Part shown: positions 1 through 6,662 of the stretch, piece after piece
Position numbering within the stretch: the first letter of the stretch is position 1
Layout: each line of letters begins with the position of its first letter
DNA from: Streptomyces fructofermentans
Lineage (GTDB): Bacteria; Actinomycetota; Actinomycetes; Streptomycetales; Streptomycetaceae
DNA: 44,052 nucleotides
Assembly (NCBI RefSeq): GCF_014651055.1
Contig: NZ_BMWD01000013.1
Location: 1 to 44,052 of the forward strand
Reading direction: 5' to 3'
Translations under genes and position numbers: made by a program
The notes under the pieces: model-generated
What the model was told of the DNA's origin: nothing
What the model saw: the letters and a program-made list of their open reading frames with translations, nothing else
Databases searched by the model: none

Positions 1-10
1 CCGGTGCTCG

Positions 11-643
11 TCAGCCCCGGCGCCGCCGCGCCTGGTGCTCGAGCGCGGCCGCGTCGCGCGGACCGCCCCGCACAGTGAGTTCGGCGGCGATGCGGTCCTG
101 GACTTCCGCCGGCTTGTGCAGCGCGTACTTGAACTTCGCCCGTACGTCGTTCACTTCGAGCCGCAGGCCGCGGATGCCGGACAGCAGACGGCCGTACGGA
201 GCCTCTCCCGCGGCCGCGCGGGCGGAGCCCCCCTCCGGCTGGAAGTGCCCCAACTGCCGGTTGAGCAGCTCCGCCTTGTCCGCGGGATCGTCCACCACGT
301 GGGCCGTGCAGTGGAGTTGGACCGCGGCGTAGAGGCTCGTCGGGGTCCCGTGCTCGGGCGGGGCGCCCGGTGGTGCCTGCCAGGGGCCGGGCACGTACAC
401 GTAGTCGTCGACCACGCTCAGCGTCACGCCGGGACTGGCGAGGAGCGCGGGCCAGAGCGGGTTGGGGCGGGCGAGGTGCATGAGGACCTCGCCGCGGGAC
501 GGGTCGTACGCGAAGTGCGTCGGCTGGACGTGGGGCGGTTCGCCGGGCAGGCCGTTCACGGCGAGCTGGCCGAAGTCGTGGACGGCCAGCCATCGCTGCC
601 ACTCGCCGTCGTCGTGCGCCGCGTCCCAGGGGTGGATGAGCAT
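11..643 (-). CDS. PaiB-like FMN-binding split-barrel protein
   Basis: Protein of 210 aa resembling the FMN-binding negative transcriptional regulator (PaiB) family. That family has a split-barrel flavin-binding fold, and the B. subtilis member was reported to affect sporulation and protease genes. The family-like part is the N-terminal half, with the THFAYDP segment followed by LMHLARPNPLW and a VDDYVYVPG strand. The start ATG overlaps the last base of the upstream gene's TGA stop (TGATG), so the two genes are translationally coupled and must be co-transcribed. This overlap is why I chose this start over the longer upstream reading frame. The regulator label is a family name; I see no helix-turn-helix, so a flavin or pyridoxal-related reductase or oxidase is equally possible. 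Confidence 0.85.
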   Translation of the reverse strand: MLIHPWDAAHDDGEWQRWLAVHDFGQLAVNGLPGEPPHVQPTHFAYDPSRGEVLMHLARPNPLWPALLASPGVTLSVVDDYVYVPGPWQAPPGAPPEHGTPTSLYAAVQLHCTAHVVDDPADKAELLNRQLGHFQPEGGSARAAAGEAPYGRLLSGIRGLRLEVNDVRAKFKYALHKPAEVQDRIAAELTVRGGPRDAAALEHQARRRRG

Positions 644-1317
644 CACAGGCCGGCCAGGTAGTCCGGCAGCCCGATCGCGGGGTCCAGGTCGTCCGCGGGC
701 AGCGGGGTGCCGTACCCCTTCCGGAGCGGGACCACTCCGGTCCAGTGCGGCAGGCCGATGTCCTCGGGCTCGTCGCTCGGGCCGCCGGTGCGCACCTTCG
801 CGGACACCTCGGCCAGGTCCAGGCGGAGTACGGCGGTGGCGGCCAGTTCCTTGTCGTTCGCGGGCCGCGAGTCGTACGAACGGCCGGGCACCACGTGGTC
901 GACCAGCGCGTCCAGCGCCTCCCGCCGCTCGTCGGGGTCCGTCACCTGGTGCGCGACGCCGTGCACCACCACGGACCGGTAGTTGATCGAGTGGTGGAAG
1001 GCGGAGCGGGCCAGTACCAGCCCGTCGACGTGGGTGACGGTGAGGCACACCGGCAGCCCCGGATCGGTCCGGCCCGCCATGCGCAGCGGGCGCGAGCCGG
1101 TCGAGCCGTGCACGTAGAGCCGCTCCCCGACCCGCCCGTAGAGCGTGGGGAGGACGACCGGGGCCCCGTCACGGACGAAGCCCAGATGGCATACGTACCC
1201 CTCGTCGAGTATCGCGTGCACCGTCTCGCGGTCGTACGCGGCGCGTTCCCGGGAGCGGGTGGGGACGGTGCGGTCCGTCGGGGTGTAGTCGGTGGGATGG
1301 GCGGCCGTCTCCGTCAT
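643..1317 (-). CDS. pyridoxamine 5'-phosphate oxidase-family flavoprotein (NimA-like)
   Basis: A 224-aa split-barrel protein of the pyridoxamine 5'-phosphate oxidase-like superfamily, closest in appearance to the NimA/nitroimidazole-resistance branch. Supporting segments are EGYVCHLGFVRDGAPVVLPT, the LYVHGSTGSR strand-turn and HHSINYRSVVVHG. A GGAGACC ribosome-binding site precedes the ATG. It is the first gene of a two-gene minus-strand operon with the PaiB-like protein. It diverges from a MocR-type PLP-binding regulator 131 bp away, an arrangement that usually means the regulator controls it. The pairing with a vitamin B6-sensing regulator suggests a role in B6 or flavin-dependent redox metabolism, but the substrate is unknown. 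Confidence 0.88.
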   Translation of the reverse strand: MTETAAHPTDYTPTDRTVPTRSRERAAYDRETVHAILDEGYVCHLGFVRDGAPVVLPTLYGRVGERLYVHGSTGSRPLRMAGRTDPGLPVCLTVTHVDGLVLARSAFHHSINYRSVVVHGVAHQVTDPDERREALDALVDHVVPGRSYDSRPANDKELAATAVLRLDLAEVSAKVRTGGPSDEPEDIGLPHWTGVVPLRKGYGTPLPADDLDPAIGLPDYLAGL

Positions 1318-1412
1318 GGTGGTCTCCGTGGTCCGTCGGTCCGTGCTCGTCAGCGCTCTGCTCGCGGGTGTGCGACCGTCTCTCCCGCGGGCGTCCGGTG
1401 CGTGCGGCCGCC

Positions 1413-1441
1413 TTGCGGGGGAGATTGCACTAGTGCATACT
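1413..1441 (+). promoter_or_regulatory. promoter of the MocR gene with palindromic operator in the spacer
   Basis: A -35 TTGCGG (1413-1418) and a -10 CATACT (1436-1441) are separated by 17 nt. The -10 lies 7 nt before the GTG start, so the transcript is probably leaderless. A perfect 12-bp palindrome, TGCACTAGTGCA (1426-1437), fills the spacer between the two boxes. That position is ideal for autorepression and could also serve the divergent flavoprotein operon. A related half-site, TGTGCTAG, overlaps the start codon region. Assignment to the neighbouring MocR protein is inference. Confidence 0.6.
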
Positions 1442-1448
1442 CGGCTTT

Positions 1449-2780
1449 GTGCTAGGAGAGTATCCGATCGAAGGAAGAGGCGCAGCCGAGATTGCGGCCA
1501 GCGTCGAACGCTCGGTGGGTTCGGGCGGCCTTGAGCCGGGCGAACTGCTGCCCCCGATGCGGGAGTTGGCGGTGCGGCTCGGGGTGAACCCCAACACCGT
1601 GGCCGCCGCCTACCGCACCCTTCGTGAGCGCGGGGTCATCGAGACCGACGGCCGGCGCGGCAGCCGCGTCCGTGCCAAGCCGGTCACGACCGCGCGGGAG
1701 CTGTCCCGTCTCGACGTGCCGCCCGGCGTGCGGAACCTCTCCGACGGGAATCCGGACCCGGCCCTGCTGCCCCCGCTCGCCGACGTGCTCGCGGCGGCCG
1801 CCGCCCGCGCGGACCGGGCCCCGGTCCTCTACGGGGAGGCCGCCGAGGAACCCGAACTGGTGCGTCTGGCCCGCGCCGACCTGGCGGCGGACGGCGTTCC
1901 GGACGGCCCGGTCGTCGTCACGTCCGGCGCGCTCGACGCCATCGAACGCGTACTCACCGCACACCTCAGGCCCGGCGACGCCGTGGCCGTCGAGGACCCG
2001 GGCTGGCGCAGTGTGCTCGACCTGGTGCCGGCGCTCGGGTTCCGGGCGGTTCCGGTCGGCGTGGACGACGACGGGCCGCTGCCCGAGGACGTACGGGCCG
2101 CTCTGGAGGCCGGAGCGCGTGCCCTGATCGTCACCGACCGCGCGCAGAACCCGACCGGCGCGGCCGTCGGCGCCGCGCGTGCGCGTGCGTTGCGCGCCGT
2201 GCTGGAGGAGTACCCGGGGACCCTGCTCGTCGAGGACGACCACGGGTACCGCATCGTGGACCTGCCCCTGCATCCGCTGGCCGGCGCCACCGCGCACTGG
2301 GCGCTGGCGCGCTCGGTGGCCAAGGCGTACGGACCCGACCTCCGGCTCGCGGTGCTGACCGGCGACTCCGTCACCATGGACCGGGTCCGCGGCCGCCAGC
2401 GGCTGGGCCCGGGGTGGGTGAGCCGGCTCCTCCAGCAGGCCGTCGCGGGCCTGTGGGCGGATGGCGCGGTGGACGCGCGGACCGTGTCGGCCGGCTACGG
2501 GCGGCGGCGCGAGGCCCTGATCGACGCGCTCGCGCGGCACGGGATCGAGGCGCAGGGGCGCAGCGGGATGAACGTCTGGGTGCCCGTACCCGACGAGACC
2601 GGGGCCGTCGCGCGACTGCTGCACGCGGGCTGGGCCGTGGCGCCGGGGGCCCGCTTCCGGACCAACGCGCCTCCCGGGCTGAGGATCACCGTCTCGACGC
2701 TCGGTCCGGAGGAGATCCCTGCGGTCGCGGACGCGGTCGCCGCCGCGGTCGGGCCCGCTCCCGCGCGCCGGTACGTCTGA
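1449..2780 (+). CDS. MocR-type GntR regulator with aminotransferase domain
   Basis: A 443-aa MocR/PdxR-type regulator. It has an N-terminal GntR winged helix (about residues 8-75, including MRELAVRLGVNPNTV and TLRERGVIETDGRRG), then a fold-type I aminotransferase-like domain. The aminotransferase part shows NPTGA-type (DRAQNPTGAAVG) and SVAKAYGPDLR segments; Lys292 is the expected PLP-binding lysine. MocR proteins use PLP or an amino-acid adduct as ligand and commonly regulate a divergent gene. The divergent targets here would be the two split-barrel flavoproteins. The GTG at 1449 is chosen because it starts right before the winged helix and lies 7 nt after a -10 box. It could be annotated as an aminotransferase, but the HTH argues for a regulator. 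Confidence 0.9.
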   Translation: MLGEYPIEGRGAAEIAASVERSVGSGGLEPGELLPPMRELAVRLGVNPNTVAAAYRTLRERGVIETDGRRGSRVRAKPVTTARELSRLDVPPGVRNLSDGNPDPALLPPLADVLAAAAARADRAPVLYGEAAEEPELVRLARADLAADGVPDGPVVVTSGALDAIERVLTAHLRPGDAVAVEDPGWRSVLDLVPALGFRAVPVGVDDDGPLPEDVRAALEAGARALIVTDRAQNPTGAAVGAARARALRAVLEEYPGTLLVEDDHGYRIVDLPLHPLAGATAHWALARSVAKAYGPDLRLAVLTGDSVTMDRVRGRQRLGPGWVSRLLQQAVAGLWADGAVDARTVSAGYGRRREALIDALARHGIEAQGRSGMNVWVPVPDETGAVARLLHAGWAVAPGARFRTNAPPGLRITVSTLGPEEIPAVADAVAAAVGPAPARRYV

Positions 2781-2788
2781 GCGGCGGG

Positions 2789-2806
2789 GTCCGCCACGGG
2801 GCGGAC
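2789..2806. terminator. hairpin after the MocR gene
   Basis: A perfect 7-bp stem GTCCGCC/GGCGGAC with a 4-nt loop lies 8 bp after the stop codon, between convergent genes. There is no T-run, as is usual in Streptomyces. The rest of the gap to 2910 is short G-rich degenerate repeats with no gene. Confidence 0.5.
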
Positions 2807-2909
2807 GCGGGGCCTTCGGCCGGACCGGGTGAGGGGCGGCGGACGGACGGGTGGCCGGATCGTGTGAGGGGTGGCCGGTGGGTTGGCCGACGGGGTGGCC
2901 GCCCCGTCG

Positions 2910-3899
2910 TCAGGCCTTGGCCGGTCTCGGCCCGGACTGGGTGAGCGCGGCGCCCGCCAGGACGACGAGCGCGCCCACGGGGGTGGACCAGGCCAGCGAT
3001 TCGCCGAGGATCGCGACCCCGGCGGCGGTGGCGATGACCGGGATGAAGTACGTGACCATCTGGGCCGTCGTCGGGCCGACCTCGGAGACCAGGCCGTACT
3101 GGACGAGGACGGCGAGTCCGGTCCCCAGGGCTCCCAGGGCGACGACCGCGAGCAGCGGGACGAGCGCGAACCTGGTCGGGAACGAGGTGAACAGGGGGGT
3201 GACCACGGCCAGTTGCGCCGTCGCCAGGAGCAGTTGGGCGCCCGTCAGCGAGAGGTTGGAGTGGCTGGACCCCGCCAGGGTGCGGCGGACGTAGATCCAG
3301 CCGATCGGGTAACTGAGCGACGCCAGCAGGGCCATCGTGGTGCCGGCGGTGTCCAGGCCGTGGAAGCCCTGCCAGGCGCCCAGCACCGTCAGTACGCCTA
3401 GGAAGCCGATGCCGAGGCCGGCCACCCGGCGGCGCGTGGGCCGGTCCTCGGAGAGCGCGACCATGGAGAGGGCCATGCCCCAGAGCGGCGAGGTCGCGTT
3501 GCAGATGCCCGCAAGGGTGGACGGGATCGTCAGCTCGGAGTACGCGAAGAGCGAGAACGGCAGCGCGTTGAGCAGCAGCGCCGCGACCGTGAGGTGGCCC
3601 CAGGTGCGCGCGCCCCGAGGCAGCCGCTCCCGCTTCCAGGCCATCGCGGCGGCGAGCACCAGCGTGCCGAACACCAGCCGTCCGAGGGTCACCTGGAACG
3701 GGGCGTAGCCCTCGGTGCCCACCTTGATCAGGAGGAAGCTGAACCCCCACACCAGGGACAGCGCGCCGAACCGCAGACGCCAGTCGAGGGCCGGGCGCGG
3801 CCGGGGCGCGGCGGTCCCCGGGCCGGCGCCGACCGGGGTCGAGGTCGCGCCGGGCGGGGCGGCGGCTGAAGCGGGGCGGGGCTCGGTCGTGGCGCTCAT
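2910..3899 (-). CDS. EamA/DMT-family transporter
   Basis: Integral membrane protein of 329 aa in the drug/metabolite transporter superfamily, with two EamA repeats and about ten predicted membrane segments. Typical features are the opening LSLVWGFSFLLIKVGTEG, the VTLGRLVFGTLVLAAA helix, LLNALPFSLFAY in repeat 1 and the mirrored SLSYPIGWIYVRRTLAG in repeat 2. Members export amino acids or small metabolites. I start it at the ATG at 3899 (MSATTEP); an in-frame extension to 3935 would cover the divergent promoter region. It faces a LysR regulator across 74 bp, the usual arrangement for a regulated exporter. Confidence 0.9.
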   Translation of the reverse strand: MSATTEPRPASAAAPPGATSTPVGAGPGTAAPRPRPALDWRLRFGALSLVWGFSFLLIKVGTEGYAPFQVTLGRLVFGTLVLAAAMAWKRERLPRGARTWGHLTVAALLLNALPFSLFAYSELTIPSTLAGICNATSPLWGMALSMVALSEDRPTRRRVAGLGIGFLGVLTVLGAWQGFHGLDTAGTTMALLASLSYPIGWIYVRRTLAGSSHSNLSLTGAQLLLATAQLAVVTPLFTSFPTRFALVPLLAVVALGALGTGLAVLVQYGLVSEVGPTTAQMVTYFIPVIATAAGVAILGESLAWSTPVGALVVLAGAALTQSGPRPAKA

Positions 3900-3921
3900 G
3901 GGCACCACGATGACGGAGTGG

Positions 3922-3966
3922 ATCTCGTAGCACAAGCGAGATTTCTCGCTCCGTATCTCGTAGCAT
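3922..3966. promoter_or_regulatory. divergent EamA/LysR control region with direct and inverted repeats
   Basis: An 11-bp direct repeat ATCTCGTAGCA occurs at 3922-3932 and 3955-3965, 33 bp apart (about three helical turns). Between the copies lies an inverted repeat, GCGAGA-TT-TCTCGC (3936-3949). The first copy also pairs with downstream CGAGAT to form a T-N11-A-like LysR box. TAGCAT (3961-3966) would be a -10 placed 7 nt before the LysR ATG, suggesting a leaderless transcript. Binding by the adjacent LysR protein is inferred. Confidence 0.6.
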
Positions 3967-3973
3967 TGCTTAC

Positions 3974-4927
3974 ATGTTGAACCTGGAGCGTCTCCGCACC
4001 CTCGACGCCCTCGCCCGGCACGGCTCGGTCAGCGGCGCCGCCGAGGGGCTGCACGTGACCACCTCGGCCGTGTCGCAGCAGATGTCCAAGCTGGAGCGGG
4101 AGGTGGGGCAGCAGCTCCTCGCCCGGAACGGCCGCGGTGTGCGGCTCACCGACGCCGGACGCCTGCTCGCCGACCACGCCGCCCGCATCCTGTCCCAGGT
4201 CGAGCTGGCCCAGTCCGACCTGGAGGCCCAGCGCGGCCAGGTGGTCGGCGAACTCCGGCTCTCAGCCTTCCCGACCGCGGCCCGCGGCCTGTTCCCCGCC
4301 GCGCTCGCCGGACTGCGCGCCGGGCATCCGGGCCTGCGGGTGCGCTCGCGCGAACTGGAGCCCGAGGACGGGGTGGCGGGCGTGATCCGCGGGGACCTCG
4401 ACGTGGCGGTGGTGCTCGACTGGTACAACAAGCCGCTCCCGGTGCCCGAAGGGCTGGTCAAGGCCTCGCTGCTCGACGATCCCGCGGACGTGGCGATGCC
4501 GGCGGGGCATCCGCTGGCCGACCGGGACACCGTGGACATGGAGGAGTTCGCCGACGACGAGTGGATCACCTGGGGCGAGGGCGAGTTCTGCCACGAGTGG
4601 CTGATGTTCACGCTGCGCGCCAAGGGCATCGAGCCGGTGATCGCCCATCGCGCGGAGGAGCACCACACGCAACTGGCCCTCGTCGCCGCAGGCCTCGGGG
4701 TCTGTGTCGCGCCCCGGCTCGGCCGTGACCCGATGCCGTCCGGAGTGCGGGCCGTGCCGGTGCGGCATCGCGTCAGCCGGCATGTGTACGCGGTGTGGCG
4801 GGCCGACGCCGACCGCCGCCCCTCGATCCGGGCGGCGGTGGAGGCGCTGCGGCGTGCGGGAGGCGCCGGGACCGGTTCCGGCCCGCGGCGCGGATCAGAG
4901 GGAGGCGAGCTTGCGGAAGTCCCATGA
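3974..4927 (+). CDS. LysR-family transcriptional regulator
   Basis: A 317-aa LysR-type regulator. The N-terminal winged helix covers about residues 1-60, with the recognition segment SVSGAAEGLHVTTSAVSQQM. A linker helix and a periplasmic-binding-protein-like effector domain follow, starting near GELRLSAFPTAARGLFP. The divergent partner is an EamA exporter, so it probably senses the exported compound. The start is close to the first HTH residue and no ribosome-binding site is visible, consistent with leaderless expression. Its 3' end overlaps the convergent split-barrel gene by 33 bp. Confidence 0.92.
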   Translation: MLNLERLRTLDALARHGSVSGAAEGLHVTTSAVSQQMSKLEREVGQQLLARNGRGVRLTDAGRLLADHAARILSQVELAQSDLEAQRGQVVGELRLSAFPTAARGLFPAALAGLRAGHPGLRVRSRELEPEDGVAGVIRGDLDVAVVLDWYNKPLPVPEGLVKASLLDDPADVAMPAGHPLADRDTVDMEEFADDEWITWGEGEFCHEWLMFTLRAKGIEPVIAHRAEEHHTQLALVAAGLGVCVAPRLGRDPMPSGVRAVPVRHRVSRHVYAVWRADADRRPSIRAAVEALRRAGGAGTGSGPRRGSEGGELAEVP

Positions 4928-5362
4928 CGCCGTCGCATCCGGCGTCAGCCGCATCCACGCGTGCCGTCCGTCGTGCGGCATCTCGTCCAGACCGAAGTTC
5001 TTGGCGGCGAACAACCGCTCCACGGGCTCGAGTTCGGGACACGGCCCGTCCGTGCGCGGAACGTCGCCGACGAACTCCACGGAGCCGGACAGCTCGACCC
5101 CCCGCAGTTCCCCGTACTCCTCGCCCGCGTCGACCACCACGGCGATCCGCGGATCGCGGCGCAGGTCGGCCCACCGCTTGCTGCGCGTGATCGAGTACAG
5201 CCACAGCGACGTGCCGTCCCAGACGAACCAGAGCGTGCTGACGTGCGGGGCCCCGTCGGCCGACACGGTCGCCACCCGGCACGTGCGCTGCTGGGTGAGG
5301 AACTCGTCCAGTTCCTCCGGCGTCATCATGATCCTTCGGCCCCGGCGCTGAGTGACGGCCAT
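4895..5362 (-). CDS. pyridoxamine 5'-phosphate oxidase-family (PPOX) protein
   Basis: A 155-aa compact split-barrel protein of the PPOX class, the third member of this superfamily in the first 5.4 kb. Diagnostic parts are TCRVATVSADGAPHVSTLWF near the N terminus, SKRWADLRRDPRIAVVVD, and a C-terminal ASWDFRKL. Members bind FMN, F420 or heme-like cofactors, and the sequence alone does not say which. AGAGGG precedes the ATG at 5362 by a suitable distance; an internal MMTPEELDEF start is the alternative. It converges on the LysR gene with a 33-bp overlap. Confidence 0.87.
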   Translation of the reverse strand: MAVTQRRGRRIMMTPEELDEFLTQQRTCRVATVSADGAPHVSTLWFVWDGTSLWLYSITRSKRWADLRRDPRIAVVVDAGEEYGELRGVELSGSVEFVGDVPRTDGPCPELEPVERLFAAKNFGLDEMPHDGRHAWMRLTPDATASWDFRKLASL

Positions 5363-5477
5363 GCGTTCCCTCTTCTCTGACGTGGAGTCAGGAAATCATG
5401 GGCCGTCTTCCCTCCTCGCGCAATGGTGGCTACGCTCGCCCGCCACCGCCGACCGGGCGCTCACCACAGGGGGAGCC

Positions 5478-6128
5478 ATGCCGTCGTACGAACAGCTCAG
5501 TGAACTCCTCGACCCCGCGACCACGGTCCTGCTGACCGTCGAGTGCCAGCAGGGGGTGGTCGGCCCCGACAGCGCGCTGCCCGAACTGGCCGGGGAGGCA
5601 CGTGCGTCGGGCGTGCTCACACGGATCGCGCGGCTCGTGGCCGCGGCCCACGGGACGGGTGTGCAGGTCGTGCACGCCGTGGCCGAGCGCCGGCCCGACG
5701 GCCGGGGCGCGAACCGCAACGCCCGGCTCTTCAGGGCGGCCGAACGGCTGCCGGTCCAGCAGTTGTCGGGCACCGCCGCGGTCCGGGTCGCGGCACCGGT
5801 CGAGGTGGCCGACGAGGACCTGGTCGTACGCCGCCTGCACGGCCTGTCGCCCCTGAGCGGCACCGACCTGGACGCACTGCTGCGCAACCTCGGCTGCCGC
5901 ACGCTGATCGTGACCGGCGTCTCGGCCAACGTGGCCGTGCCCAACACCGTGTTCGACGCCGTGAACCGCGGGTACACCGTCGTCGTCCCCGAGGACGCCA
6001 TCGCCGGGGTGCCCTCCGACTACACCCCCGCGATGGTCCGCAACACACTCGCCCTGGTGGCCACGATCGCGACCACGGACGACGTGCTCACCTGCTTCAA
6101 GAGGCCCCGGAGGGTCAGCCGAGCGTGA
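5478..6128 (+). CDS. isochorismatase-fold protein lacking the catalytic triad
   Basis: A 216-aa protein with the isochorismatase/cysteine hydrolase fold: core strand VLLTVECQQG, then the LSGTDLDALLRNLG helix, then VTGVSANVAVPNTVFDA and DAIAGVP. Active members use an Asp-Lys-Cys triad. Here the first motif has Glu22 where Asp is expected, the lysine position is Arg118/Arg119, and the nucleophile position is Ala153. It is therefore probably not a conventional cysteine hydrolase. GGGGGAG just upstream of the ATG fixes this start rather than an earlier in-frame codon. It is monocistronic, and its end overlaps the convergent Rieske gene by 14 bp. Confidence 0.87.
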   Translation: MPSYEQLSELLDPATTVLLTVECQQGVVGPDSALPELAGEARASGVLTRIARLVAAAHGTGVQVVHAVAERRPDGRGANRNARLFRAAERLPVQQLSGTAAVRVAAPVEVADEDLVVRRLHGLSPLSGTDLDALLRNLGCRTLIVTGVSANVAVPNTVFDAVNRGYTVVVPEDAIAGVPSDYTPAMVRNTLALVATIATTDDVLTCFKRPRRVSRA

Positions 6129-6579
6129 TCGAGTCGCCGTTGACGGTGATCTTCGCCTCGGGCAGCCCGCTGGTCGCAGGACCCGTCTTGACACTGCCGT
6201 CCTCGACGCGGAACTGGCTGTTGTGGCACGGACAGTTGATCAGGCCGTCGGAGATGTCCTTCACCGCGCAGCCCTGGTGCGGGCACTTGGACGAGTAGGC
6301 CTTGAACTCGCCCGCCGTCGGCTGCACGACCACCAGCCCCAGGTCGGCGAAGACCTTGCCGCCGCCCTGGGGGATGTCACCGGTCTTCGCGACGGCGTCG
6401 CCGGCCGCCCCGGCCCCGGCGCCCCCGGCCTCCCCGCCGGGCGCCACGTCGGACGAGCCCGAGTCGTCGCCCGAGTCCGAGCACGCGGTCAGCGTGGCGG
6501 CGACACCGACGGCGCCGACCGCCGCGATGACGGTGCGGCGGGCCGGTCCCGGAGCGGGCTGAAGCGTTTCGCTGGACAT
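6115..6579 (-). CDS. Rieske [2Fe-2S] Tat-type lipoprotein
   Basis: A 154-aa exported Rieske protein. The N terminus has a twin-arginine pair (Arg14-Arg15), a hydrophobic stretch and a lipobox ending at Cys33, followed by a Gly/Ser/Asp-rich linker. The Rieske motifs are CPHQGC (Cys99, His101, Cys104) and CPCHNSQF (Cys116, Cys118, His119). Cys99/His101/Cys116/His119 are the expected cluster ligands, and Cys104-Cys118 the stabilising disulfide. It is likely a membrane-anchored, externally facing electron carrier. No cytochrome, oxygenase or molybdoenzyme partner is nearby. GGAAGGG lies before the chosen ATG. Confidence 0.92.
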   Translation of the reverse strand: MSSETLQPAPGPARRTVIAAVGAVGVAATLTACSDSGDDSGSSDVAPGGEAGGAGAGAAGDAVAKTGDIPQGGGKVFADLGLVVVQPTAGEFKAYSSKCPHQGCAVKDISDGLINCPCHNSQFRVEDGSVKTGPATSGLPEAKITVNGDSITLG

Positions 6580-6662
6580 GGTGGCGGTCCCTTCCACGGA
6601 TGTGCGGATGTGCGCGGATTCGGTCGGTCCACCAGGTGGTACGAGCACCCCGCCCGGGTCGT

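Noticed and set aside
5352..5477. Longer start for the isochorismatase-fold gene
   Set aside because: The extension has no family similarity and would overlap the divergent promoter region; GGGGGAG marks the ATG at 5478.
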